64,000 nt of DNA from Haloarcula laminariae (GTDB lineage Archaea; Halobacteriota; Halobacteria; Halobacteriales; Haloarculaceae), in assembly GCF_025457605.1 (NCBI RefSeq), contig NZ_JAMZFY010000001.1, positions 1,488,001-1,552,000 on the forward strand, given 5' to 3'. The translations under genes were made by a program, and so were the position numbers. Position 1 is the stretch's first letter. Every line of letters starts with the position of its first letter. Positions 53,924 through 63,466 of this stretch are shown piece after piece. Under the pieces are notes generated by a model. It was not told the DNA's origin. It did no database searches and saw only the letters and a list, made by a program, of their open reading frames with translations.

Positions 53924-54321
53924 TCGTCGAGCACGTACCCCCCGTGGCGACCGCTGTATCTCACCCGACCGTCCGACTGCAACTCCTGAAGCGTCTCGTC
54001 GAGGCGTTGCTCGATGTCGTCGGTGAGGGCCGCGACCAGCTCGTCCCAGTCGTAATGGTCCCCATCGGAGAGGGCCTCGACGACACGTGTTTCGAGCTCG
54101 TTACCCCCAGGGTCAGCGTCCGGAGAACGGGGTTCCTCAGCTTCGGCGTTCGCCGAATTCGGATCGTCGGGTTCGAATCCGCTCCGGCCGGCCTGAACCA
54201 TCGTCCGGACGAACTCGCTCTGGCTCATATCGAGCCTTTCGGCGTGGGACTGCCACCGTTCCTTCTGGTATCTCGGAACGTAGGTCCGCACCGAGGTGCG
54301 CTCGTCACTGTCATCTCCCAT
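53920..54321 (-). CDS. DUF5805-domain protein paired with the recombinase
   Basis: 133 residues from the ATG at 54321 (longer frames to 54429 are rejected). N-terminal ribbon-helix-helix-like part RTSVRTYVPRYQKERWQSHA, then MSQSEFVRTMVQAGRSGF; a linker, and a C-terminal winged-helix-like part with ETRVVEALSDGDHYDWDELV. The TGA overlaps the recombinase ATG (53920-53923). The overlap implies a functional pair in which this protein could bind the recombination or promoter DNA. The sequence GGGTTCGAATCC at 54169 lies inside this gene and is not a tRNA. Confidence 0.8.
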   Translation of the reverse strand: MGDDSDERTSVRTYVPRYQKERWQSHAERLDMSQSEFVRTMVQAGRSGFEPDDPNSANAEAEEPRSPDADPGGNELETRVVEALSDGDHYDWDELVAALTDDIEQRLDETLQELQSDGRVRYSGRHGGYVLDE

Positions 54322-55869
54322 GGGCTGGCTTCTCCCCGGGGCTACTTCAATCTGGTTCCATACAACCGCATAAAGACACTTATCTGTGCAAGCACGGCTA
54401 CAGTGGCGGTGGATAGTTAATACCATCACAAATACAAACCCAGAATTTTTGCTGCCACTCTCTCTGAGTATAGATACACAGATATATTATGTCCTTACAG
54501 GTGCAGCTTATCTTTCTTCACGAGGGCTATCGACAGTCACCTACAGAGGCTACAGCTACGGTGTTCCTCCCCGCCTTGAGGTGTTGGGGAGAAGTATGGG
54601 ATTTTCTACTACTGTGGACCGACTGCTTCCTGCGAGCCCAGAGTCACTGGCCCCAGCGTTACCGAATGCACTCCGGGAGTCTCGATTGAATGGGCCAGCT
54701 GTCACGACCGCTGATTCGCGGTGAGGTCGGTCGGAATTGCGGCCCTGGTGCCTTTGATCTCTCGTCGTCCTAGAGGAGCCGACCGGTGAGTGCCTCGCGT
54801 AACTGAATCAGATACATCATCGTGTGGCTCGACGGTGGCCTGTAACCGACCTTGTCCTCGGGTGGAGAGTACGCTGATTCGACAGTCACACGGGGTGTGC
54901 ATCGTCACAGGCGGAAAGCAGGCCAGTGAACAAGCGGGCGTATGCAGGCCTGATAGGCTACTGGAGGCGCACATATCGTCCGCTGCTGGTACCTTCGACT
55001 GCAGGCATGCCGGGGTCAATCACTGGACTACCGATACTGCGACCGACGTTTGTCGGTATAATCCGCTGTATCCCGTCACGGCGTATTCGAGGCCGCACAG
55101 CCTGCCGTCCGTTCGCACGTGCTCAGCTGATTGGTCACACCTGGTCGTACGGTTGATATCTGTACTGCCCCACTATCTCGATATTTCCCGTCGGGAGGCA
55201 GGCTGAGGTTTTACGGCCAGGTATACGCGCTGTACGTCACGTGGGTCGTTGTTATCTGGCTCCGGAAAGATGGCCTTCTCATTCGAATGAGTCAGCGTCG
55301 CATGCTCGTAGATGACGGCCATGCTCTCGTGGCTCGTGCAATCGACGTTGAGGCCAGATTCATGGGGTAATTGTCATTAATTCGATTGGTCCCCTGTCCG
55401 ACTGACGACTCGTAAATCATATATCGCTATATCGAAGATGGCCGGATGATGTACGATATCGGTGCGGTTCGGACCCGTGAGCGACGTGGCTAGATTTGTA
55501 CCCGCAGGGTGACGATGACAGGCCATAGCCGGCCTGGTAACCTTCAACGAGACCATGCTCTGACTCTCACCGCCGGGCAAGAAGCTCCCGAACTCCCCTA
55601 TCGGCCGGAAGGTCGCAGGTGGACTCCGACGCTACGGGTTTCGGTCGATACCGTCCAGGACGACTCGCCCGAGCGGTGACAGGGGACGTGCTACCTCGAA
55701 CGGGGGCATCACACGTGGAACCGATATCGTCGTGGAAGCGATACCATATATGACCGCACACGCGAGCGACACCGCGGCAACGGGACGACGGAGAGGCTGT
55801 CCCGTTAGTCGAGACGGTCCACTGGGGTGTCTGATAAGCTTCTTATCCCCTGGCTCGGTACGGGGGAGT
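54322..55869. other. 1.5-kb gene-free stretch beyond the recombinase pair
   Basis: The longest frames (54386-54724, 54790-55206, 54926-55156) have random codon use with many rare third positions. The first 100 bases carry the minus-strand promoter of the recombinase unit; CATAAAG at 54369-54375 is a plausible TATA element read in reverse. AACGGGAC/GTCCCGTT (55779-55786/55799-55806) forms a hairpin near the right end, in front of pyk. I found no tRNA, att repeat or origin-like array. Confidence 0.45.
55833..55847. promoter_or_regulatory. pyk promoter: palindrome covering the TATA box
   Basis: GATAAGCTTCTTATC is a perfect inverted repeat (6-base arms, CTT centre). Its right half CTTATC is the likely TATA element, centred 26 bases before the ATG at 55870. 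Placement over TATA suits a repressor site, but no known motif is matched. Confidence 0.5.
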
Positions 55870-55926
55870 ATGACTCAACTACCGACGTTTCACTTGACTT
55901 CTGTAGGGGGAACCGTCGATGCGTAG
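55870..55926 (+). CDS. 18-codon leader ORF overlapping the start of pyk
   Basis: ATG at 55870 to TAG at 55924-55926: MTQLPTFHLTSVGGTVDA. It lies 26 bases after the TATA element, the place of a leaderless start, and its stop overlaps the pyk ATG at 55919 in another frame. A GGGGG tract (55906-55910) inside it is positioned as a ribosome site for pyk. Translation of the leader could couple to or restrain pyk. Expression is not proven. Confidence 0.4.
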   Translation: MTQLPTFHLTSVGGTVDA

Positions 55927-57673
55927 CGCGAAAATCGTCTGTACGCTCGGTCCCGCCAGTGAGTCCGTCGAACAGATAGAGTCGCTAGCACGGGCGGGGA
56001 TGTCCGTCGCCCGGCTCAACGCGAGCCACGGGTCGGCCGAGCACCGGCGGACGATGATAGACCGCATCAAGGAAGTCGACGAACGGGTCGACACGCCGGT
56101 CGCCTCGATGCTCGACATGCCCGGGCCAGAGGTCCGGACCGCTCCCATCGAGGAACCAATCGAGCTGACCGCCGGTTCGACGGTCCGCTTTGTCGTCGGG
56201 ACGGACGCGACCCCGGAGGAAGTCGGTCTCTCACAGTCCATCAGCAGTGCGAAGCCGGGCGACCGCGTGTTGCTCGACGACGGCCGTATCGAGACTACCG
56301 TCGAGAGCGTCGACGGCGAGACGGTCGTCGCCCACGTCGAGAACGGCGGCGAGCTCGCGTCCAGGAAAGGCGTCAACGTCCCCGGTGTCGACCTCGACCT
56401 GTCGACCATCACCGAAAACGACCGGCGGGAAATCGAGGTCGCCGCAGAGAAAGAGCCCGATTTCGTCGCCGCCTCGTTCGTCCGTGACGGCGACGCTATC
56501 TACGAGATAAACGAGGCTCTGGAGGAGAAGGGTGTCGACATCCCTATCATCGCGAAGATAGAGCGCGCGGGCGCCGTCGAGAACATCGATTCGATTATCG
56601 ACGCCGCCTACGGCATCATGGTCGCTCGGGGCGACCTCGGCGTCGAGATGCCACTCGAAGACGTGCCGATAATCCAGAAGCGCGTCATCCGGAAGTGCCA
56701 CCAGGCCGGCGTCCCGGTCATCACGGCGACGGAGATGCTCGACTCGATGGTTCACTCCCGTCGACCCACGCGCGCGGAGGCCTCCGACGTGGCCAACGCC
56801 GTGCTGGACGGTACCGACGCCGTGATGCTGTCGGGCGAGACGGCTATCGGTGACCACCCCACCCGCGTCGTCGAGACGATGGACCGCATCGTCCGCGACG
56901 TCGAGAGCAGCGAGGAGTACGCCGAGTCGCGGGAACAGCGCATTCCCAAGGCCGGAAACACACGGACCGACGCGCTGGCCCGCTCGGCGCGGTTCCTCGC
57001 GCGCGACATCGAGGCCGACGCCGTCGTCGCCGCCTCGGAGTCGGGGTACACGGCGCTGAAGGCCGCGAAGTACCGCCCGTCGATACCTATCGTCGCCTCG
57101 ACGCCCAGCGAGCGGGTCCGTCGCAAGCTCGCGCTCTCCTGGGGCATCATCCCCGTCACGACCGAGTACACGAACGACGGCGCGGACGCCGTTATTCAAA
57201 GCGCTGTCCAGGCCGCCCTCGATACCGACGCCGCGGACGGCGGCGACACCGTCGTCGTCCTCTCGGGGATGATGACCGAACTGGAGGGGATGAACACCGC
57301 GAACATGCTGAAGGTCCACGTCGCCGCCGAGACGGTCGCCAGCGGGCGGTCCGTCGTCGAGGGGCTCGTGACCGGCCCAGTCTATCACGTCGGGGACGGC
57401 GACATTACCGACGCGCCGGACGGCGCACTGCTCGTCGTGCCCGAGGGGTTCGACGGTGAGTTCTCCGGCGACACCGAGCGTATCGGCGGCATCGTGGATG
57501 CCCACGAGGGTATCACGAGCTACGCCGCAATCGTGGCCCGCGAGCTGTCGATACCGATGATCTCCGACGCGGCGCTGCCGGACGCCGAGGACGACGACAT
57601 CCTCACCCTCGATGCCGAGCGCGGCGTCGTCTACGAGGAATCCACGACCCGCGAACAGCTCCCGGACCGATAA
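55919..57673 (+). CDS. pyk: Pyruvate kinase with C-terminal PEP-utilizer-like domain
   Basis: 584 residues. Converts phosphoenolpyruvate and ADP to pyruvate and ATP. Barrel motifs are intact: KIVCTLGPAS, ARLNASHG, IIAKIERAGAVENID (catalytic Lys), ARGDLGVEMPLE, ITATEMLDSMVHS and DAVMLSGETAIGD. After the C-domain an extra PEP-utilizer domain (about 480-575) carries HEGITSYAAIVAREL where phosphotransferases have GxTSHAA; the His is Tyr535 here, so this domain is not a phosphohistidine acceptor. Similar extra domains occur in other prokaryotic pyruvate kinases. It precedes a ROK kinase by 50 bases. Confidence 0.93.
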   Translation: MRSAKIVCTLGPASESVEQIESLARAGMSVARLNASHGSAEHRRTMIDRIKEVDERVDTPVASMLDMPGPEVRTAPIEEPIELTAGSTVRFVVGTDATPEEVGLSQSISSAKPGDRVLLDDGRIETTVESVDGETVVAHVENGGELASRKGVNVPGVDLDLSTITENDRREIEVAAEKEPDFVAASFVRDGDAIYEINEALEEKGVDIPIIAKIERAGAVENIDSIIDAAYGIMVARGDLGVEMPLEDVPIIQKRVIRKCHQAGVPVITATEMLDSMVHSRRPTRAEASDVANAVLDGTDAVMLSGETAIGDHPTRVVETMDRIVRDVESSEEYAESREQRIPKAGNTRTDALARSARFLARDIEADAVVAASESGYTALKAAKYRPSIPIVASTPSERVRRKLALSWGIIPVTTEYTNDGADAVIQSAVQAALDTDAADGGDTVVVLSGMMTELEGMNTANMLKVHVAAETVASGRSVVEGLVTGPVYHVGDGDITDAPDGALLVVPEGFDGEFSGDTERIGGIVDAHEGITSYAAIVARELSIPMISDAALPDAEDDDILTLDAERGVVYEESTTREQLPDR

Positions 57674-57723
57674 TTACCACGAATCTGTGCAGTTAAGTAC
57701 TCAAAGGGCCACCGTCTGACCAA

Positions 57724-58695
57724 ATGGGCGCATACGCTGGGGTCGACCTCGGTGCGACGCATATCAGGGCTGTCATCGGCGACGCTGACGGGTCAATCGT
57801 CGCTTCCCACAAGCGCGATACCCCGCGCGGGCCGACAGGTATCGACGTGACCGAAGCCGTCCTCGACGCCCTCAGGGGCGCGTGCGAGGCCGCCGGCGTC
57901 GCGCCGTCGGAGGTCGTCGCGTCCGGCATCGCTTCTTTCGGCCCGCTTGACCTGGCCGGCGGGGCCGTCGAGAACCCCGCGAACCTCCCCGACTCTATCG
58001 ACCGCATCCCGCTCGTCGGGCCCGTCGAGAACCTTTTCGACACGGAGCGGGTCTACCTCCACAACGACGCCAACGCCGGGGTCATCGGCGAGCGCTACTA
58101 CGCCGACCGGAACCCCGACGACATGGCGTATCTCACCATCTCCTCGGGTATCGGCGCCGGCGTCGCCGTCGACGGGAAGGTCTTACGCGGCTGGGACGGC
58201 AACGCAGGCGAGGTCGGGCATCTCACGATCGACCCACATGGCTTCATGACCTGTGGCTGTGGCCACGACGGCCACTGGGAGGCGTACTGTTCGGGCGAAA
58301 ACATCCCACACTACGCGACACAGCTCCACCGCGAGGACCCCGTCGAAACCGCCCTCCCTATCGACACGGAGGGCTTTACCGCGGCGGACGTCTTCGAGTA
58401 CGCCGGCGAGGACGAGTTCGCGACCCACGTCCTGGACCAGATTTCCCACTGGAACGCTATCGGCGTCGCCAACATCGTCCACGCCTACGCGCCGCTTGTC
58501 ATCTCCATCGGCGGCGCCGTCGCCATCAACAACCCCGACCAGATCATGGACCCGATTCGGGAGCGCCTCGACGACATGGTGATGTCGAACATCCCGGACA
58601 TCCAGTTGACGAAACACGGTGACGACGTCGTGGTTCGCGGGGCGCTGGCTTCGGCGCTGACCGGCGGGACCGGCGACAAGTCGGCGGCCCGCTAG
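57724..58695 (+). CDS. ROK-family sugar kinase, probable glucokinase
   Basis: 323 residues. Phosphate loop VDLGATHIRAVIGD, NDANAGVIGE, ISSGIGAGVAVDGKVLRG, then GNAGEVGHLTID and the ROK metal motif region CGCGHDGHWEAYCSG. The third zinc ligand, normally Cys in GCxE, is His here (GHWE), a variant I would note rather than overread. Leaderless: TATA-like TTAAGTAC lies about 27 bases before the ATG. Next to pyk it fits glucose phosphorylation, although haloarchaea use the semi-phosphorylating Entner-Doudoroff route and kinase specificity needs testing. Confidence 0.85.
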   Translation: MGAYAGVDLGATHIRAVIGDADGSIVASHKRDTPRGPTGIDVTEAVLDALRGACEAAGVAPSEVVASGIASFGPLDLAGGAVENPANLPDSIDRIPLVGPVENLFDTERVYLHNDANAGVIGERYYADRNPDDMAYLTISSGIGAGVAVDGKVLRGWDGNAGEVGHLTIDPHGFMTCGCGHDGHWEAYCSGENIPHYATQLHREDPVETALPIDTEGFTAADVFEYAGEDEFATHVLDQISHWNAIGVANIVHAYAPLVISIGGAVAINNPDQIMDPIRERLDDMVMSNIPDIQLTKHGDDVVVRGALASALTGGTGDKSAAR

Positions 58696-59864
58696 CCGAG
58701 GTCGTAGAGCCGCCGGAACACCGTCGGCGGGAATCTCGGCTCGACGCGGCTGGGCGGTCTACCCTGCCCGCCCTGTGTCGTCGCCTGCACGCGCTCGACG
58801 ACCCCTGCCTCGGCCATCTCGTACAGGAACCGCTTGACGGTGCCCGGCGACAGGTCGACGTTCTCTGCGCCCCCGATCGCGGCGGTAGTCGCCGTGACGG
58901 AGGACCGGTCCTCCGCTTCGAGGTCGACGAGTTCCCGCAGGACCGCCTGCCTGTTCGCGGGCAACGCGAGGACGATGCCGAGCGACACGCAGGGTCTCGG
59001 TATCTCCTTGAACGCCGCCGCGATGTCCTCGCCGGTGAGCGAGGACTTACCGGCGTGCTCGGCGTAGTGGGTCGCGATGAACAGCGCGGCCAGGGCGTCG
59101 TGTGCGTTCCCGTCGGCCCACGCGGCGATGTCGTTGGCGAGGTCGTGGTCTATCGCCTGCTGGGAGAGGCCGATGGAGGCCCGCGTCATCAACACGTCGA
59201 CGAGCATCTGCTGTTTGTACGGATCGACGCGGATGGACTCGGCGGTGTATTCGGACAGCTCGGTCTCGGAGGGTCGTCCCCGGCCGATGGCCAGCCAGCT
59301 CACGTTGCTCGGCAGGCCGGCAAACAGGTCGACGAGGTCGCTATCGGAGGCGCTCCGGGGTTCGTTGACGTGGTCGACGGCGACGACGACGCCGGTGCGG
59401 GACCCGTCCAGTTCCTCGTGGAGACGCGCCCGCAGCGTGTCCGTCCCGATGCCGTGTTCGGGGACCGTCTCCTTGACGAGCGCGTCGAGGACCGCGTGAT
59501 AGAAGGCGAACTCGCTCGTGGTCTGTCTGGTGTCCAGATAGACGAACGAGGGCGAGGCCAGCGACTGTGCACGCGTCGTCGTGTGGATTATCGTCCGCGT
59601 CTCGGTCGGGAGCTGGTCGAGCTGTCTGAAAAGCGCCGTAACCACGGCGCTCTTCCCGACCCCGCTGGGCCCGTACAGATACGCGTTGGCTGGCAGCTTC
59701 CCGTCGAAAACCGGGTCCAGATGGTCGAGCAACCGCTCGAGCAGCGGACCCCTGTCGGCCGGCTCGTCGATGTGTGTCACCGGCGACAGCGGCTCGTAGT
59801 CCTGAACCAAGCGCGGCTCGCCGTCGTGTTGCTGGCGTCGCTTGATTCTGTCTTCTATGTCCAT
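58692..59864 (-). CDS. Cdc6/Orc1-like AAA+ ATPase with altered Walker B
   Basis: 390 residues from the ATG at 59864. Walker A YGPSGVGKSAVV, an AAA core with a QTTSEF insertion, and at the Walker B place VVVAVDHVNEP, where Cdc6 has DE; here Asp-His, with no Glu. C-terminal winged helix (AAIGGAENVDLSPGTVKRFL, VEPRFPPTVFRRLYDLG). The stop overlaps the end of the ROK gene by four bases (convergent). Close to glycerol genes it may be a regulator rather than an initiator; no origin-like repeats lie beside it. Confidence 0.8.
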   Translation of the reverse strand: MDIEDRIKRRQQHDGEPRLVQDYEPLSPVTHIDEPADRGPLLERLLDHLDPVFDGKLPANAYLYGPSGVGKSAVVTALFRQLDQLPTETRTIIHTTTRAQSLASPSFVYLDTRQTTSEFAFYHAVLDALVKETVPEHGIGTDTLRARLHEELDGSRTGVVVAVDHVNEPRSASDSDLVDLFAGLPSNVSWLAIGRGRPSETELSEYTAESIRVDPYKQQMLVDVLMTRASIGLSQQAIDHDLANDIAAWADGNAHDALAALFIATHYAEHAGKSSLTGEDIAAAFKEIPRPCVSLGIVLALPANRQAVLRELVDLEAEDRSSVTATTAAIGGAENVDLSPGTVKRFLYEMAEAGVVERVQATTQGGQGRPPSRVEPRFPPTVFRRLYDLG

Positions 59865-59925
59865 TGTGCTACAGAGCTTTCGGGCTACGGGGTTCGTACA
59901 AAAATGAAAGTTCGATGGGTCCCGT

Positions 59926-60996
59926 TTAGAAGGGGACGAACAGCGCTCGTTGCGTGACACCGGCGAGGGCCAGGATGCCGATGATGAGCGTACAGACGAA
60001 GATTGCGAACGCCGGCGGGTCGACGTGGGTGTCACCGTGTGCGTAGAACACACGCTGGCCGGCCTCACCGACAAGGGCACCGAGGACACCGAAGACGCCG
60101 CCCATGACGAGCGCGACGAGCTGGGCCGACCCGGTCGGGTCAGCCACGAACGCGGCCGCACCGGCGCTGCCGGGCAGGGTCATGTGGTGGGTGACCGGAA
60201 TCTTCTCGACGCCGAGGTTGAGGAACGTCAGCGTCGCCGCGGAGATACCGAACCCGAGGAACATGCTCCCGGTCGTGATGACCAGGAAGCCACCGAGCAG
60301 ACCGGCGACGAGGCCGATCATAGCGACGTGGGCCCACTTGTACTGGTGGGGGAGCCACGGCTCGACGGCCGGGCGCATGACTTCCTCGCCGCCGTCGGCG
60401 GCGACCTCTTCGCCGTTCTCGAACGGCGTCATGTCGAAGTAGCCGCTGCCGCCGGGCGAACCGAACAGCGAGTAGCCAAAGACCACTCGGTGAACGAGCG
60501 CCGAGAAGAACACCGTAAAGGCGATCGTGTCGAAGCCGACCGGCGAGAACGTCGCGAGGACGTTGTTACAGAGCGCGCCGAAGATACCGAAGGCACCACC
60601 GACGGCGAGGACGTCCGGGCGCGTACCGAGCGCGTAGGCGATGTCCTTCCCGGGGTGGTATTCGCCGTCACCCTGTGGGTACATGGCGCCTTCCTTCTTC
60701 GCGGCGTAGGCGGCCGCGGCCGCACCGCCGGCGAAGGCGATGTGCGGACCGAAGACCGGACCGAAGCCGACGAGGTTGGTCAGCCCGGACGAGCCGAGTT
60801 CGGCCGCTGAGCCTTCGCTGACGACACTGACGAGGTTGGCCGCTTCACCGGCGATGACTGCGAAGCCGGTGAAACAGAACGCCGGCAGCGCGCCGACAGC
60901 CGCACCGAACGCGCCGCCTGCGAAGGCCGCGATCAGCCAGTAGACGAGAGCTACCGGCGTTTCGAAGCCGAGTTGGAGTGCAACTGGGTCGACCAT
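59926..60996 (-). CDS. DUF7973-type membrane protein, GlpX-like glycerol facilitator candidate
   Basis: 356 residues with about ten hydrophobic segments rich in Gly/Ala (FAGGAFGAAVGALPAFCFTG, FGPHIAFAGGAAAAAYAAKK, FLGFGISAATLTFLNLGVEK). Small-residue packing fits a transporter or channel. The start lies three bases after the GlpK stop, so it is surely in that operon. Haloferax glpK has a following membrane gene (glpX) proposed as glycerol facilitator; the position here agrees. No MIP/NPA motifs, so it is not a classic GlpF. Confidence 0.75.
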   Translation of the reverse strand: MVDPVALQLGFETPVALVYWLIAAFAGGAFGAAVGALPAFCFTGFAVIAGEAANLVSVVSEGSAAELGSSGLTNLVGFGPVFGPHIAFAGGAAAAAYAAKKEGAMYPQGDGEYHPGKDIAYALGTRPDVLAVGGAFGIFGALCNNVLATFSPVGFDTIAFTVFFSALVHRVVFGYSLFGSPGGSGYFDMTPFENGEEVAADGGEEVMRPAVEPWLPHQYKWAHVAMIGLVAGLLGGFLVITTGSMFLGFGISAATLTFLNLGVEKIPVTHHMTLPGSAGAAAFVADPTGSAQLVALVMGGVFGVLGALVGEAGQRVFYAHGDTHVDPPAFAIFVCTLIIGILALAGVTQRALFVPF

Positions 60997-60999
60997 ACG

Positions 61000-62532
61000 T
61001 TATTCCTCCTGTGCCCAGTCGAGCGAGCGCTCGACGGCGTCGTCCCAGCGGCTGTAGAGCTTGTCGGCCTCGCTCGGGTCCATCTCGGGGCTGAACTCGC
61101 GGTCGATCTGCCAGTTGTCGCGCAGCTCGTCGACGGTGTCCCAGTAGCCGACGGCCAGGCCGGCCGCGTAGGCCGAACCGAGCGCCGTCGTCTCGTCGAC
61201 TTCCGGTCGCGCGATGTCCGTCTGGATGATGTCGGACTGGAGCTGACAGAGGAAGTTGTTCTTGACCGCACCACCGTCGACACGGAGGCTGGTCGTCTCG
61301 ACGCCCGAGTCCTCTTCCATCGCCTCACCGATGTCGCGGGTCTGGTAGGCGATGGATTCCAGCGTCGCACGCACGATGTGCTCTTTCCGGGTACCACGGG
61401 TCATCCCGACGATGGTCCCGCGGGCTCGGCCGTCCCAGTGTGGGGCGCCCAGGCCCGTGAAGGCCGGCACCATGTAGACGCCGTCGGTCGAGTCGACCGA
61501 GCGGGCCAGTTCCGCAGTCTGGGCGGCGTTGTTGATCAGGTCCACGTCTTCGAGCCACTCGATTGCGGCGCCCGTGACGAAGATGGAGCCCTCCAGCGCG
61601 TACTGGACCGGCTCGCCGGACATCTGGAAGCCGATGGTCGTCAGGAGGCCGTTCTCGGACGCGACGGCGTCGGTCCCGGTGTTCATCAGGTAGAACGAAC
61701 CAGTACCGTAGGTGTTCTTGGCGTCACCCTCGTCGAAACAGGTCTGGCCGAACAGCGCGGCCTGCTGGTCGCCCAGCGCGCCCGCGACGGGCACTTCGGC
61801 GCCCAGGAAGCCGTCCGGGTCCGTCGAGCCGTAGGTGTTCTCGTCGGAGGACGGGCGGACTTCGGGCACCATCTCCTTGGGTACGTTGAACTCGTCGAGG
61901 AGCTCGTCGTCCCATTCGAGGTCGCGGATGTTGTACAGCATCGTCCGCGAGGCGTTGGACACGTCAGTGATGTGGTTGCCGGTGAGGTTGTAGATAACCC
62001 ACGTGTCGATGGTCCCCATGAGGAGCTCGCCGTTCTCCGCGCGGTCGCGAACGTCCTCGCCGCGGGAGGCTTCCATCTTCAGGGGCTCGGCGTTGTCGAG
62101 AATCCACTCGGTCTTGGTCGCCGAGAAGTACGCGTCACATTCCAGGCCGGTCTTCTCGCGGATCCACTCGACCTTGTCCTCTTCCTGGATCTCCTCGACG
62201 CGGTCCGTCGTTCGACGGTCCTGCCAGACGAGCGCGTTGTGGACCGGCTTGCCTGTCTCTTTGTCCCATACGATCGTCGTCTCACGCTGGTTCGTAATCC
62301 CGAGCGCTTCGAGCTGTTCGGGGTCGAGGTCGGCCTCGTCGAGACCGGTGGTGACGACGTCCTTGGTGTTCTCCCATATCTCCATCGGGTCGTGTTCGAC
62401 CCAGCCGGGTTCCGGGTAAATCTGTTCGTGCTTCTCGTACGCGTTCGCGACGACCTGGCCGCTGTGGTCGAATACCATGAAGCGGGTTCCGGTCGTCCCC
62501 TGGTCGATCGCACCGACGTATGTATCTGCCAT
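61000..62532 (-). CDS. glpK: Glycerol kinase
   Basis: 510 residues, full length. FGGY kinase motifs: AIDQGTTGTRFMVFDHSGQV, AITNQRETTIVWDKETGKP, DRRTTDRVEEIQEEDK, ALGDQQAALFGQTCFDEG and AAGLAVGYWDTVDELR at the end. Converts glycerol to sn-glycerol 3-phosphate. TATA-like GGATAAACAA (on the minus strand) about 27 bases upstream of 62532 supports a nearly leaderless start. Cotranscribed with the membrane gene after it. Confidence 0.95.
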   Translation of the reverse strand: MADTYVGAIDQGTTGTRFMVFDHSGQVVANAYEKHEQIYPEPGWVEHDPMEIWENTKDVVTTGLDEADLDPEQLEALGITNQRETTIVWDKETGKPVHNALVWQDRRTTDRVEEIQEEDKVEWIREKTGLECDAYFSATKTEWILDNAEPLKMEASRGEDVRDRAENGELLMGTIDTWVIYNLTGNHITDVSNASRTMLYNIRDLEWDDELLDEFNVPKEMVPEVRPSSDENTYGSTDPDGFLGAEVPVAGALGDQQAALFGQTCFDEGDAKNTYGTGSFYLMNTGTDAVASENGLLTTIGFQMSGEPVQYALEGSIFVTGAAIEWLEDVDLINNAAQTAELARSVDSTDGVYMVPAFTGLGAPHWDGRARGTIVGMTRGTRKEHIVRATLESIAYQTRDIGEAMEEDSGVETTSLRVDGGAVKNNFLCQLQSDIIQTDIARPEVDETTALGSAYAAGLAVGYWDTVDELRDNWQIDREFSPEMDPSEADKLYSRWDDAVERSLDWAQEE

Positions 62533-63466
62533 TGTGTGTGTTCTCCGTTGGGCGGACCTTGTTTATCCAAGACCCCGCCTTGAGAGTAAACAATATAGTG
62601 AATCATTATAAAGATTACTGCTGGCCTCGGAGAGGTAGTAAAAAATACCGAGAGTGATGTGAGAGGCGCTAAAACGGGTCAATTCGGCATCTTTGAGCCG
62701 TTGTAACTGATGTCATTACGCTATCCTGTGTTTCAATTGATGTTTAATTCTGCGCATGACTGACGGCCAGACGCGGTTGCGACCGCTGTAGGGGCGAATA
62801 TTGCAACAAGATTCACGGCCCGCGCCCCGGTTCGAAACAGAGTCAGTAAAATATATGATAAATCATGCCTGTCGGGTGTTCGTCGCCGATTCCAGGGTAA
62901 TCGCCGCTGGAGTAGCCAGTTCGTACAGTTACCTGGCGTATTATCCAACGCCAGTGTCGGCTTCGTGTCGGAGATTGCGGCGGTCAAGGTTGGCCCGCAC
63001 ATTCGGGCGCACCCTGCCCGGCGGCGCGAGGGCGAAGTGGCCAGTCCGTCACTCCGACCACGACACCGACGCGCGTTGGAGCCGGTGTCCCGCTGGCCGG
63101 CCGCACGAAGATGTCCCGGCGCCGGTTCGGTTCCCTGTCCAAAGTTGACAGGTCGTCGGCCGGAGACGGTGGTCGCGAGTGAGAGAACCGGGTGTGACTC
63201 GCGCGTGCGCGCTAAGATAGTATTAATCTCGGAACCATCTGGCGCCCTTATAGATATCAGGCGGTCTGTACCCCTACAGTAATTTGCTGGCGTTCGTAAG
63301 TGTGTACATGGCCACTTGACTAGCGTCGCTTGCGGGCCAGTTGCTCCCTACATCCGGCCCGTAGCCGCGGCTGGAGAAACATCCATGATTACTAATAAAA
63401 TTTACTGGCGGACCCCTGTTTAGCGGTAAAATAAAGTGTATGCGAGCCAAAGCCGAGGTATAACAG
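62533..63466. promoter_or_regulatory. 930-bp divergent glpK/glpA intergenic region
   Basis: No credible gene: the frames at 62801-63148 and 62965-63282 are basic and lack codon bias. The left end carries the glpK TATA (GGATAAACAA in reverse at about 62559-62568); the right end carries AAAATAAAG (63428-63436), the likely TATA box for the glpA start at 63467. Long AT-rich patches lie at 62585-62670 and 62845-62870. Such a long gap between two coregulated units suggests regulatory sites, but no clear palindrome of known GlpR type was found. Confidence 0.5.

Noticed and set aside
54169-54180. GGGTTCGAATCC resembling a tRNA T-arm
   Set aside because: The flanking bases do not form a T-stem or acceptor stem, and it lies inside the DUF5805 coding frame.
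54386-55370. Several plus-strand ORFs of 60 to 140 codons
   Set aside because: Mixed third-position composition, no motifs and no promoters at the expected distance.
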